From Acidimicrobiaceae bacterium (GTDB taxonomy: Bacteria > Actinomycetota > Acidimicrobiia > Acidimicrobiales > RAAP-2), in NCBI GenBank assembly GCA_027449885.1, contig DAIDKS010000040.1, positions 50,457-114,456 of the forward strand: a stretch of DNA of 64,000 nucleotides, read 5' to 3'. Positions 51,456-61,171 of the stretch are shown here, in pieces. The translations under genes and the position numbers were made by a program. Position 1 is the stretch's first letter, and every line of letters begins with the position of its first letter. A model generated the notes under the pieces. The model ran no database searches. It was given only the letters and a program-made list of their open reading frames with translations, and was not told the origin of the DNA.

Positions 51456-52168
51456 GCCACGTCGTCCTCGTCACGGGGTCGACGAGTGGCATCGGCCGAG
51501 CGACGGCGCTGCGCTTCGCCGGTCGCGGGGACACCGTGGTCTTCAACTCGGCGCGCAGCGTCGACGAGGGGGAGCGTCTCGCCGCGGCGACGCCGGGCTC
51601 CTTCTACGTGCGGGGATCGATCGCCGACGACGCCGAGGACATCGTGTCGCAGGTCCTCGAGCGCGCGGGGCGACTCGACGTGCTCGTCAACAACGCCGGC
51701 ACCACCCGAGTGATCCCCCACCGGGACTTGGCGGCGGCCTCCATCGAGGTGTGGCGCGAGATCTTCGAGGTGAACGTCTTCGGGACGTGGGCGGTCTCGG
51801 TCGCCGCGATGGAGGCGCTGCGGGCGTCGCGTGGGGCGATCGTCAACGTGTCCTCCCTGGCGGGCGTGCGCGCCACGGGGTCGTCGATCCCCTACGCCGC
51901 CTCCAAGGCCGCCCTCAACCACCTGACGATGCTGCTGGCGAAGGTCGTCGGCCCCGAGGTTCGCGTGAACGCCGTGGCTCCCGGCTTGGTGGACACTCCC
52001 TGGACGGCCGACTGGGACACCGTGCGCGGATTCGTCACGGCGACGGCGCCGCTGCGTCGATCGGGGAGCGCGAACGACGTGGCTCAGGTCGTCCTCGACC
52101 TCGCGGACGCCGAGTACGTGACGGGTCAGGTCCTCGTGGTCGACGGAGGACTCGGGCTCGTCACCTGA
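51452..52168 (+). CDS. SDR-family oxidoreductase
   Basis: VTGSTSGIGRATALRF, NNAGT, YAASKAALNHL. Confidence 0.92.
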   Translation: MSHVVLVTGSTSGIGRATALRFAGRGDTVVFNSARSVDEGERLAAATPGSFYVRGSIADDAEDIVSQVLERAGRLDVLVNNAGTTRVIPHRDLAAASIEVWREIFEVNVFGTWAVSVAAMEALRASRGAIVNVSSLAGVRATGSSIPYAASKAALNHLTMLLAKVVGPEVRVNAVAPGLVDTPWTADWDTVRGFVTATAPLRRSGSANDVAQVVLDLADAEYVTGQVLVVDGGLGLVT

Positions 52169-53052
52169 GGAGCCGGCGGGACGACCGCGCGAATGGCCCG
52201 CGACAGCAGCCGCATCGTTGGTCGCACGACCACCCGTCGCCAACGCGGTCGTGCCGCCACCCCGAGGAGCTCGGGGGCCCACCACGGGAGCAGGGAGTAC
52301 GAGCTCTCCACGATGACGTGGTAGGCGGCGCGCTGCAGTGAGCTGCCGGGGACGCCCGCGGCGAGGAAGTCGCGGGCCACCACGCCGTCGGCGCTCAGGC
52401 GCAGTTCGGGGCGAAACCGCTCGAGTCGGTCCCGCAACTCGGCGTAGGTCGTGGGGGGGTCGAGGACCCCGAGGTCGCGGGCCACCTGGACCTGGTCGTT
52501 CACGTACTCGTCGCGCTCCGGCGGGCGGAGTCGGCGGGCGCCGAACTCCTCGTATGCACGCAGGAACATGTACGTGCCGGCGACGTGGACCCACTCGAGC
52601 AGATGGGGATCACTCGCCACGTAGGGAGCACCGTCGTCGGCGACGCCGCGCACCGCCTCGTGGATCGCGCGCACGCGCTCGATGGTCGCGAGGGCCGTGC
52701 GTCGCTCTCCGTACGTGGTGACACCGATGAAGTTGGCCGTCTGGAGGACCCGTCCGAGGGTGTCCTCGCGGTAGCGCGAGTGGTCGGCGACGCCGGCCAT
52801 GGAGTAGGGGTGGAGCATCTCGAGGAAGAGCGAGCCCACCCCCCCGACCAGCATCGAGGCGAGGTCTCCGTGAACGAGGCGCGCCACGGCGTCGACCCTC
52901 TGGTACGAGAGATCGGGGTCGTCGCAGCGGTCGGGCGGGTCCTGGGTGAGGCCGACGGCTCCGCGAATGCGGTGGTTCGCGGCCGTTCGCCACGCCGCCC
53001 ACGCCCGCGAGGCCCTCGCGCGCACTGCCACCGCCACTCCCTTCGTCGTCAC
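52126..53052 (-). CDS. MpaB-family oxygenase (DUF2236)
   Basis: VHGDLASMLVGGVGSLFLEMLHPYSMAGVADHSRYREDTLGRVLQTANFIGVTTYG. Confidence 0.9.
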   Translation of the reverse strand: MTTKGVAVAVRARASRAWAAWRTAANHRIRGAVGLTQDPPDRCDDPDLSYQRVDAVARLVHGDLASMLVGGVGSLFLEMLHPYSMAGVADHSRYREDTLGRVLQTANFIGVTTYGERRTALATIERVRAIHEAVRGVADDGAPYVASDPHLLEWVHVAGTYMFLRAYEEFGARRLRPPERDEYVNDQVQVARDLGVLDPPTTYAELRDRLERFRPELRLSADGVVARDFLAAGVPGSSLQRAAYHVIVESSYSLLPWWAPELLGVAARPRWRRVVVRPTMRLLSRAIRAVVPPAPQVTSPSPPSTTRT

Positions 53053-53106
53053 GAGTGTACGGGTTGGGGGCTCGCATCAGGTCGGGCGCTCTGCGACACT
53101 GGAGTG

Positions 53107-53415
53107 GTGGCCACGGGCACCCGCACGCAGCGAGAGGGGACGAGCGTCGCCGTCGCCGAGCGCTCTCGGCCGACGGCGCGGGAGACCTGGGACGTGGTCG
53201 TCTGGAACGACCCGGTGACGCCGATGAAGGTGGTGGTCGTCATCTTCAAGCGAATCTTCGGCTACGCGAACAACCGCTGTACGCAACTCATGCTGACCGT
53301 GCACCACGAAGGGCGCGCGGTCGTATGGACCGGGGCCCGCGAGCGGGCCGAGTCGTACACCGCCAAACTGCAGGCGGCCGGGCTGAGAGCCACGGTCGAG
53401 CGGTCGGGCGAGTGA
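53107..53415 (+). CDS. clpS: ATP-dependent Clp protease adaptor ClpS
   Basis: WDVVVWNDPVTPMKVVVVIFKRIFGY...MLTVHHEGRAVVWTGARERAESYTAKLQAAGLRATVE. Confidence 0.95.
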   Translation: MATGTRTQREGTSVAVAERSRPTARETWDVVVWNDPVTPMKVVVVIFKRIFGYANNRCTQLMLTVHHEGRAVVWTGARERAESYTAKLQAAGLRATVERSGE

Positions 53416-53840
53416 GTGGGCGCCTGTTCCAGCGGCGCCGGGACGGCCGGGTGGAGGTGCGTCTCAACGAGATCGGCCGCGCGGTAGTGCGGGACGCGGC
53501 CGAGCGGATCGTTCGGGCCGAGCGAGGCGAGGACGGATGGTCGTCGAGTCTTCGCCTCCCGATCGTGCCCGAGCGAGACGACGACGACCCGCTGCGCATC
53601 CTGGAGCGCGACGCCGCGGTGACGACCCAGGCCGAGCTCGTCCGGGTGACCGTCGACGAAGCGTTGCTCAGCGCCGACGAGGCGTGGGCGTGGCTCGTCA
53701 CGCTGCAGGTGGCCCTGCGGGCGACGGCTGACGAGACCGGCCTCGTGGGTGACGACGAGTGGGGACGCGCCGAGGCGGGGGTGCGTGAGCGCGTCGAGGG
53801 GCTACAGATGCTCCTCTGGAGCCTCGCCGACTGTCTCTAG
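53412..53840 (+). CDS. DUF2017 family protein
   Basis: Coupled to clpS (GTGA overlap); composition typical of the clpS-linked DUF2017 family. Confidence 0.75.
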   Translation: MSGRLFQRRRDGRVEVRLNEIGRAVVRDAAERIVRAERGEDGWSSSLRLPIVPERDDDDPLRILERDAAVTTQAELVRVTVDEALLSADEAWAWLVTLQVALRATADETGLVGDDEWGRAEAGVRERVEGLQMLLWSLADCL

Positions 53841-53964
53841 CGCCGATCTCACCGCTGTGATCAGGCGTTTCAATTCCTAGTGGACTGTTGGACTTTTTGC
53901 CCTACGGCGAGCCGACGAGCGTCGGCCATTATGGGCCCAGATCGCGAGCGATTGGGGGGACAGC

Positions 53965-55848
53965 ATGGGACCGTACCGTGACGCCTGGGAGCGCAGCATC
54001 ACCGCGCCGACGGAGTTCTGGGGCGAGGCGGCCGAGGGCATCAGTTGGTACACGAAGCCGTCGGTCGTCCTGGACGAGAGTCGGGCGCCGTTCTACAAGT
54101 GGTTCGCCGACGGCGTCATGAATACCTGCTTCAACGCCGTCGACCGCCACGTGGACGCCGGCCACGGCTCCCGCACGGCCCTCATCTACGACAGTCCGGT
54201 GACCGGGGTGAAGCGCCAGTACAGCTACGCGGAGTTGCTCGACGAGGTGTCGCGCTTCGCCGGCGTCCTCGCGTCGCTCGGGGTGACCACGGGCGACCGG
54301 GTCGTCATCTACATGCCGATGATCCCCGAGGCGGTCATCGCCATGCTGGCCTGCGCGCGCCTCGGCGCGATTCACTCCGTCGTCTTCGGGGGATTTGCCG
54401 CCCACGAGCTCGCGATGCGAATCGACGACGCCAGCCCGAAGGCCGTCGTGTCCGCGTCCTGCGGGATCGAGGTGACGCGCGTGATCGAGTACAAGCCGCT
54501 TCTCGACGCCGCCATCGAGGAGGCGACGCACAAGCCCGAGGCCTGCGTGATCGTCCAGCGACCGCAGGCGACGGCGGCGATGACGCCGGGCCGCGACCAC
54601 GACTGGGCCCAGATGATGGCGTCGGCGACGCCCGCCGCCTGCGTCCCGGTCGCCGCGACCGATCCCCTCTACATCCTCTACACCTCGGGGACGACCGGTC
54701 GCCCGAAGGGCGTCGTGCGCGACAACGGCGGGCACGCCGTCGCGCTCAACTGGTCGATGCCCAACATCTACGACACCGGCGCGGGCGAGGTCTTCTGGGC
54801 CGCCTCGGACGTCGGATGGGTCGTGGGGCACTCCTACATCGTCTACGCGCCCCTGCTCGCCGGAGCGACGACGGTCCTCTACGAGGGAAAGCCTGTCGGC
54901 ACACCCGACGCCGGCGCCTTCTGGCGAGTCATCAGCGAGTACGGCGTCAAGACGCTCTTCACCGCCCCGACGGGATTCCGGGCGATCAAGCTGGAGGACC
55001 CCGACGGTCGCCTGATCGGCGACTACGACCTCTCGGGATTCAAGTACCTCTTCCTCGCGGGCGAGCGGCTCGACCCGGAGACGCACACCTGGGCGAGCAA
55101 CCAGCTCGGCGTCCCCGTCGTCGACCACTGGTGGCAGACCGAGACCGGCTGGCCCATTGCCGCGAACCTGCTGGGACTCGAGCCGATGCCCATCAAGGCG
55201 GGATCGCCGACGGTACCCGTGCCGGGCTTCGACGTGCGCATCGTGACCGAGGGCGGGGATCCGGCTCCCGCGGGCACCGAGGGCCTCATCCTGGTCAAGA
55301 CGCCTCTTCCTCCGGGCTGCATGATCGGGGTGTGGGGCGACGACCAGAAGTTCATCGACACCTACCTCAGCCACTCCCCGGGCTTCTACCTCACTGGTGA
55401 CGGTGGGCACTTCGACGAGGACGGGTACCTCTTCGTGATGGGGCGCGTGGACGACGTCATCAACGTCGCCGGCCACCGTCTCTCGACCGGCGAGATCGAG
55501 GAGATCATCGCCTCGCATCCCGACGTCGCCGAGTGCGCCGTCATCGGCGTCGCCGACGCCCTCAAGGGACAGGTTCCGCGCGGACTCGCCGTGCTCAAGG
55601 CGGGCGTGGACCGCGATCACGACACGATCGCGGCCGAGCTCGTCCAGCGCGTGCGGGACCGGATCGGTGCCGTGGCCAGCCTGCGCCACGTGGACATCGT
55701 CGCCGCGCTGCCCAAGACCCGGTCCGGGAAGGTCCTGCGCAAGTCGATGCGCGCCATCGCCGATGGCGTCGACATGCCGGTTCCCTCGACGATCGACAAT
55801 CCCGCCGTGCTCGACGCGCTGCGTCCGGTCCTACGCCCCGAGGGGTAG
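53965..55848 (+). CDS. Propionyl-CoA/acetyl-CoA synthetase (PrpE-like)
   Basis: ISWYTKPSVVLDESRAPFYKWFADGVMNTCFNAVDRH, LYTSGTTGRPKGVVRDNGGHAVAL, TRSGKVLRKSMRAIADG. Confidence 0.93.
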   Translation: MGPYRDAWERSITAPTEFWGEAAEGISWYTKPSVVLDESRAPFYKWFADGVMNTCFNAVDRHVDAGHGSRTALIYDSPVTGVKRQYSYAELLDEVSRFAGVLASLGVTTGDRVVIYMPMIPEAVIAMLACARLGAIHSVVFGGFAAHELAMRIDDASPKAVVSASCGIEVTRVIEYKPLLDAAIEEATHKPEACVIVQRPQATAAMTPGRDHDWAQMMASATPAACVPVAATDPLYILYTSGTTGRPKGVVRDNGGHAVALNWSMPNIYDTGAGEVFWAASDVGWVVGHSYIVYAPLLAGATTVLYEGKPVGTPDAGAFWRVISEYGVKTLFTAPTGFRAIKLEDPDGRLIGDYDLSGFKYLFLAGERLDPETHTWASNQLGVPVVDHWWQTETGWPIAANLLGLEPMPIKAGSPTVPVPGFDVRIVTEGGDPAPAGTEGLILVKTPLPPGCMIGVWGDDQKFIDTYLSHSPGFYLTGDGGHFDEDGYLFVMGRVDDVINVAGHRLSTGEIEEIIASHPDVAECAVIGVADALKGQVPRGLAVLKAGVDRDHDTIAAELVQRVRDRIGAVASLRHVDIVAALPKTRSGKVLRKSMRAIADGVDMPVPSTIDNPAVLDALRPVLRPEG

Positions 55849-56526
55849 TCGCCGCCACCGCACGAGCCGAGCACGGTGCACGAATCCGAGGCCGAGGTAG
55901 AGCTGGAGCGCGCCCGCGTTCTCGAGTCCGACGCCCAGGGCGACGTCGTCGACGCCGCGGTGGGCCGCGTCGACGAGGATCTCCTCCATCAGCCGCCGGG
56001 CGTGTCCGTGGCGACGTTCGTCGGGGGCCGTCGCGACCGAGGCGATGATGTGGCGACCGGAGGCCCAGCGGGTCAGGGCCGCGACGGCGACGAGGCGGTC
56101 GTTGGCGACCTCGCCGAACCAGGCCACCACGTGGGGGTCGCCCGGCCAGACCGACGACGTGGGGGCGGCGACCTCGAGGAGGCGCCGGACCCCTTCGAGG
56201 TCGTCCGTCGTGGCGGCCGGCGATCCCGAGGGGAGGGTGGCGCGGCAGAGAAGGTCCCAGCCGCCGACGCGCGCCACGGTGGCGGATCCGGGGAAGGGTC
56301 CGTCGATCAGGCACTCCGACCACTGGTCGCGGGGCGCCGCGAGCGGTCCGGTCGCGACGCCGACGAGACCCTCCTCCTCGAGGGTGAGCCACAGCGTCTC
56401 GCCCGATCGCTCGAGCGCCACGAACCGATCGGGGTCGAGAAAGTAACCGATCGGGCCGCACCCGGCGTGGAGCCCGCGCTCCCAGTCGATCGCTTCGAGT
56501 AGGGACGTCGTTCGCTCGACGGACAC
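55831..56526 (-). CDS. GNAT-family N-acetyltransferase
   Basis: ASVATAPDERRHGHARRLMEEILVDAAHRGVDDVALGVGLENAGALQLYLGLGF. Confidence 0.88.
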   Translation of the reverse strand: MSVERTTSLLEAIDWERGLHAGCGPIGYFLDPDRFVALERSGETLWLTLEEEGLVGVATGPLAAPRDQWSECLIDGPFPGSATVARVGGWDLLCRATLPSGSPAATTDDLEGVRRLLEVAAPTSSVWPGDPHVVAWFGEVANDRLVAVAALTRWASGRHIIASVATAPDERRHGHARRLMEEILVDAAHRGVDDVALGVGLENAGALQLYLGLGFVHRARLVRWRRLPLGA

Positions 56527-56647
56527 GCGACGATGCTACGGGGAGAGCGTCGCGGGGCCCCGCTGACGCGACGTCGTTTCGGTACCCGGGGAGGCCCTTG
56601 GCTATGGTGGGGCCGCGGCGACGACGGTCGCCGCGTGGGGGTGCGCG

Positions 56648-58012
56648 ATGTCGAGTTCTCAGGGACGTCTCACACGGGAGGAGTTGCTCTCGGCGATCGA
56701 GCGGGGCGACGTCGACACCGTCGTGCTCGCGATCACCGACATGCAGGGCCGACTGCAGGGCAAGCGGCTCGACGCGACCTTCTTCGCCGAGGAGTTCCTC
56801 ACTGGCGCCGTCGAGGGGTGCAGCTACCTGCTCGCGTCCGACGTCGACATGCGCACGGTCGACGGGTTCGCCCTCACCTCGTGGGAGCGCGGCTACGGCG
56901 ACCTCGGCTTCCGGCCCGACTGGTCGACGATCCGCCTGGTGCCCTGGCACGAGCGCACGGTCATCGTCTTCGCCGACGTGGAGACGGTGGAAGGCGATCC
57001 GGTCGCCGTATCCCCCCGCCAAGTCCTCGCTCGTCAGGTCGAGCGCCTCGCCGAGCGGGGCTGGCACGGTCTCACGGGAACGGAGCTCGAGTTCATCGTG
57101 TTCCGCGACACCTACGAAGAGGCTTGGAGCCAGGGGTATCGCGACCTCACGCCGGCGAATCAGTACAACGTGGACTACTCGCTCCAGGGGACGGCCCGCA
57201 TCGAGCCGCTGCTCGGCCGGATCCGCCGGGCCATGCGGGGTGCGGGGATGGTGGTCGAGTCGGTGAAGGGGGAGTGCAACTTCGGCCAGCACGAGATCGC
57301 CTTCCAGTACGCCACGTTGATCGACAAGTGCGACGAGCACGGCCTCTACAAGCTCGGGACCAAGGAGATCGCCGCCCAGGACGGCTACAGCATCACCTTC
57401 ATGGCCAAGTTCAACGAGCGCGAGGGCAACTCGTGCCACATCCACCTCTCCCTACGCGACGCCAACGGTCGCCCGGTCTTCGCCGGCGACGGCCCCCACG
57501 GGATGTCGACCGTGTTCGGCCAGTTCCTCGGGGGACTGCTCGCCTACTCGCGCGAACTCTCGCTGTTCTTCGCTCCGAACATCAACAGTTACAAGCGGTA
57601 CGTCGAGGGCTCGTTCGCCCCGACGGCCCTGCTCTGGGGATTCGACAATCGCACCTGTGCCTTCCGTGTCGTGGGCCACGGCCCGTCGCTTCGCGTCGAG
57701 TGCCGCATCCCGGGGGGCGACGTCAACCCGTATCTCGCGGTCAGCGCCCTCGTGGCGGCGGGACTGCGCGGGGTCGAGGAGGAGCTCGCCGCGCCGGAGC
57801 CGTTCGCGGGGAACGCCTACGCGGCCGACGCCCCCCGCGTCCCCACGACGCTGCGCGACGCGATGGAGCTCTTCGCGCGCAGTACGGTGGCACGCGACGC
57901 CTTCGGTGACGAGGTCGTCGACCACTACGCGCACGCCGCGCGGATCGAGGTCGACGCCTTCAACGCCGCGGTGACGGACTGGGAACGCTACCGAGGATTC
58001 GAACGCCTATGA
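56648..58012 (+). CDS. Glutamine synthetase-family protein (GlnA-like, possibly gamma-glutamyl-amine ligase)
   Basis: LTGTELEFIVFRDTYEEAW...SVKGECNFGQHEIAFQY...MAKFNEREGNSCHIHLSL...NRTCAFRVVGHGPSLRVECRIPGGDVNPYLAV. Confidence 0.92.
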   Translation: MSSSQGRLTREELLSAIERGDVDTVVLAITDMQGRLQGKRLDATFFAEEFLTGAVEGCSYLLASDVDMRTVDGFALTSWERGYGDLGFRPDWSTIRLVPWHERTVIVFADVETVEGDPVAVSPRQVLARQVERLAERGWHGLTGTELEFIVFRDTYEEAWSQGYRDLTPANQYNVDYSLQGTARIEPLLGRIRRAMRGAGMVVESVKGECNFGQHEIAFQYATLIDKCDEHGLYKLGTKEIAAQDGYSITFMAKFNEREGNSCHIHLSLRDANGRPVFAGDGPHGMSTVFGQFLGGLLAYSRELSLFFAPNINSYKRYVEGSFAPTALLWGFDNRTCAFRVVGHGPSLRVECRIPGGDVNPYLAVSALVAAGLRGVEEELAAPEPFAGNAYAADAPRVPTTLRDAMELFARSTVARDAFGDEVVDHYAHAARIEVDAFNAAVTDWERYRGFERL

Positions 58013-59373
58013 CCACCCCCCTCGACATCATCAACCCCTCGACCGAGGAGGTCATCGCCCAGGTCGCCGTGCTCGACGTGGCCGACGCCGATCGGGCGAT
58101 CGAACGAGCCGCGGCTGCGGCGCCCGCCTGGCGACGGGTCACGCCCGCCGATCGCGGACGCCTCCTGCGCCGCTTCGCCGAAGCCGTCGACGCGCACATC
58201 GAGGAGCTGGCCCAGCTCGAGGTCGCCAACTCCGGTCACACCATCGGCAACGCTCGTTGGGAAGCGGGCAACGTCCGCGACGTCCTGACCTACTACGCGG
58301 CCGCTCCCGAGCGCCACATCGGCAAGCAGATCCCCGTGGCCGGGGGCGTCGACGTGACCTTCTACGAGCCCCTCGGCGTCGTCGGCGTCATCGTTCCGTG
58401 GAACTTCCCCATGCCCATCGCCGGATGGGGATTCGCCCCGGCGCTCGCGGCGGGCAACACGGTCGTGCTCAAGCCCGCGTCGCTGACGCCGCTCACGGCG
58501 CTGCGCATCGGTGAGCTCGCCCTCGAGGCCGGCCTGCCGGAGGGTGTCTTCCAGGTCGTGGTGGGGGAGGGCTCGACCGTCGGTCAGCGCTTCGTGACCC
58601 ACCCGTCGGTCCGCAAGGTCTGCTTCACCGGCTCGACCTCGGCGGGACAGCGGATCATGGAGGGCTGCGCGGCTCAGATGAAGCGGGTGACCCTCGAGCT
58701 CGGAGGCAAGAGCGCGAACGTGATCTTCGCCGACGCCGACCTCGAGCGGGCCGCGGCGGCCGCGCCCTACGCGGTCTTCGACAACGCGGGGCAGGACTGC
58801 TGCGCTCGCTCGCGTCTCCTGGTGGAGGCCAGCGCCTACGACCGGTTCATGGAGCTCTTCGAGGTGGCGGTGCGCAACGTCAAGGTCCTCGACCCGCGCG
58901 ACGAGGCGAGCGAGATGGGGCCGCTGATCTCGGCGAGCCACCGCGCGTCGGTGGCCTCGTACGTCGAGGGCGCTCGCGTGGCCTTCCGGGGCCACGCGCC
59001 CGAGGGACCCGGCTACTGGTTCGCGCCGACCGTCCTCGAGACGACCGACCGCTCCGAGCGCACCTACTGCGAGGAGATCTTCGGTCCCGTGGTCTCGGTC
59101 GTCCCCTTCGCCGACGAGGCGGAGGCGATCGAGATCGCCAACGACGGCCCCTACGGCCTCTCCGGCTCGATCTGGACGCGCGACGTCGGCCGCGCCCTGC
59201 GCGCCGCGCGAGGCATCGAGACCGGCACGATCTCGATCAACTCAAACTCCTCGGTGCGCTACGCGACCCCGTTCGGCGGGTTCAAGCAGTCGGGTCTCGG
59301 GCGTGAGCTCGGCCCCGACGCGCTGCGCTCGTTCAGCGAGGAGAAGAACGTCTTCATATCAACGGAGGAGTGA
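58009..59373 (+). CDS. Aldehyde dehydrogenase family protein
   Basis: [59 protein letters not shown]. Confidence 0.95.
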   Translation: MTTPLDIINPSTEEVIAQVAVLDVADADRAIERAAAAAPAWRRVTPADRGRLLRRFAEAVDAHIEELAQLEVANSGHTIGNARWEAGNVRDVLTYYAAAPERHIGKQIPVAGGVDVTFYEPLGVVGVIVPWNFPMPIAGWGFAPALAAGNTVVLKPASLTPLTALRIGELALEAGLPEGVFQVVVGEGSTVGQRFVTHPSVRKVCFTGSTSAGQRIMEGCAAQMKRVTLELGGKSANVIFADADLERAAAAAPYAVFDNAGQDCCARSRLLVEASAYDRFMELFEVAVRNVKVLDPRDEASEMGPLISASHRASVASYVEGARVAFRGHAPEGPGYWFAPTVLETTDRSERTYCEEIFGPVVSVVPFADEAEAIEIANDGPYGLSGSIWTRDVGRALRAARGIETGTISINSNSSVRYATPFGGFKQSGLGRELGPDALRSFSEEKNVFISTEE

Positions 59374-60137
59374 TGGGACGACTGGACAACAAGGTGGCGA
59401 TCATCACCGGTGCCGCGAGCGGCATCGGGCGGGCGACCGCTCGTCGATTCGGCGCGGAGGGTGCGAAGGTCGTGGTGGCCGATCTCGACGCCGAGACCGG
59501 GCGCGCCCTCGCCCAGGAGATCGGCGGACACTTCATTCACGTGGACGTGGCCGACGAGCAGAGCGTCCAGGGGATGTACGCCGAGGTCGTCGACGTCTTC
59601 GGTGGGGTGGACGTCCTCTTCAACAACGCGGGGATCTCGCCCGCGGACGACGACTCGATCCTCACCACGGGACTCGAGGCGTGGCGACGGGTGCAGGACG
59701 TGAACCTCACGTCGGTCTACCTGTGCTGCAAGTACGGGATCCCCCTGCTGCTCGAGCGCGGCGGCGGATCGATCATCAACACGGCCTCGTTCGTGGCGGT
59801 CCTCGGATCCGCGACGTCGCAGGTCTCCTACACCGCGTCGAAGGGCGGCGTGCTGTCGATGACGCGCGAGCTCGGCGTCCAGTTCGCCCGCCAGGGGGTC
59901 CGCGTCAACGCGCTCTGCCCCGGACCGGTGAACACCCCTCTGCTGCAGGAGCTCTTCGCGAAGGACCCCGAGCGGGCCGCGCGCCGTCTCGTCCACGTCC
60001 CGATGGGCCGCTTCGCGGAGCCCGAGGAGATCGCGAGCGCGGTGCTGTTCCTCGCGAGCGATGACGCCTCCTTCGTCACCTCGTCGACCTTCCTGGTGGA
60101 CGGGGGGATCTCGGCGGCGTACGTCACGCCGCTCTGA
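59370..60137 (+). CDS. SDR-family oxidoreductase
   Basis: ITGAASGIGRATARRF, NNAGIS, YTASKGGVLSMTREL. Confidence 0.95.
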   Translation: MMGRLDNKVAIITGAASGIGRATARRFGAEGAKVVVADLDAETGRALAQEIGGHFIHVDVADEQSVQGMYAEVVDVFGGVDVLFNNAGISPADDDSILTTGLEAWRRVQDVNLTSVYLCCKYGIPLLLERGGGSIINTASFVAVLGSATSQVSYTASKGGVLSMTRELGVQFARQGVRVNALCPGPVNTPLLQELFAKDPERAARRLVHVPMGRFAEPEEIASAVLFLASDDASFVTSSTFLVDGGISAAYVTPL

Positions 60138-61031
60138 TCACTCCGCGAAGTACTCGCTGAGGTACTTCTCGCCCTCGTCCGCGAAGATCGTGACGACGAG
60201 GGCGTCGGCGCCCAGTTCGTCGCGCAGGCCGCGAGCCGCGATCAGGTTGGCCCCCGAGCTGGGGCCGACCAGGATCCCGTGCTCGCGCGCCAGCCGGCGC
60301 ATCTCGGCGACCGCGTCGTCCGAGTGGACGCTCACGACCCGATCGACGAGCGACGCGTGTCGCTCGTAGATCGGGGGGACGAAGCCGTCGCTGATGCCCT
60401 CGATGCGGTGAAGCCCGGTGTCGCCGCAGGCGATGGTGCACGACTCGCTGGGCTCGAGGGCCACGATGAGGGCGTCGGGGTTCACGGCGCGGAAGGACTG
60501 GCCCACGCCGATGAGGGTCCCGCCGGTGCCCACGCCCATGACGAAGGCGTCCGGACGCCGGCCGGCGAGCTGCCCGAGGATCTCCGGTCCGAGCCAGGTC
60601 CGGTTCTCCTCGACGTTCCATTCGGACTCGAACTGGTGGGGGGCGAAGTAGCCGGGCTGGGCCGCCAGGCGATCGACCTCGGCGAGGGCGTCGTTCACGT
60701 AGAAGTTCCCCACGGTGCGGATCTGCGCACCGAAGGCCCGAGTGATGGCGGCCCGCTCCTGACTGAGCCCTTCGGGCATGACCACGATCATCCGGTAGCC
60801 CTTGACCGCGGCGACCATGCTCATGGCGTTGCCCGTGTTCCCGCTCGAGGCTTCGACGATGGTGTCACCCGGCTGCAGGAGTCCCTCACGCTCGGCGCGC
60901 TCGATGATGTAACGCGCCATGCGGGACTTGATCGAACCGGACGGGTTGCGGTACTCGAGCTTGACGGTGACCCCGTCGATCTCGATGAGCGGCGTCGAGC
61001 CTATGGCGTCGAGTACGGAACCCATCATCAC
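60138..61031 (-). CDS. Cysteine synthase-family PLP enzyme (CysK paralogue)
   Basis: IGSTPLIEIDGVTVKLEYRNPSGSIKSRMARYIIERA, EASSGNTGNAMSMVAAV, MGVGTGGTLIGVG. Confidence 0.92.
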   Translation of the reverse strand: MMMGSVLDAIGSTPLIEIDGVTVKLEYRNPSGSIKSRMARYIIERAEREGLLQPGDTIVEASSGNTGNAMSMVAAVKGYRMIVVMPEGLSQERAAITRAFGAQIRTVGNFYVNDALAEVDRLAAQPGYFAPHQFESEWNVEENRTWLGPEILGQLAGRRPDAFVMGVGTGGTLIGVGQSFRAVNPDALIVALEPSESCTIACGDTGLHRIEGISDGFVPPIYERHASLVDRVVSVHSDDAVAEMRRLAREHGILVGPSSGANLIAARGLRDELGADALVVTIFADEGEKYLSEYFAE

Positions 61032-61062
61032 GTCCCCCCGTCGACGACCGCGCGGGCCTTCC

Positions 61063-61138
61063 TGGTGCGCCGGCCGGGACTTGAACCCGGAACCTGTTGA
61101 TTAAGAGTCAAATGCTCTGCCAATTGAGCTACCGGCGC
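61063..61138 (-). tRNA. tRNA-Lys (anticodon CTT), CCA encoded
   Basis: Reverse strand GCGCCGGTAGCTCAATTGGCAGAGCATTTGACTCTTAATCAACAGGTTCCGGGTTCAAGTCCCGGCCGGCGCACCA. Confidence 0.97.
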
Positions 61139-61171
61139 GAGTCGATCTTACACGACCGCACCGGTAGGGGC

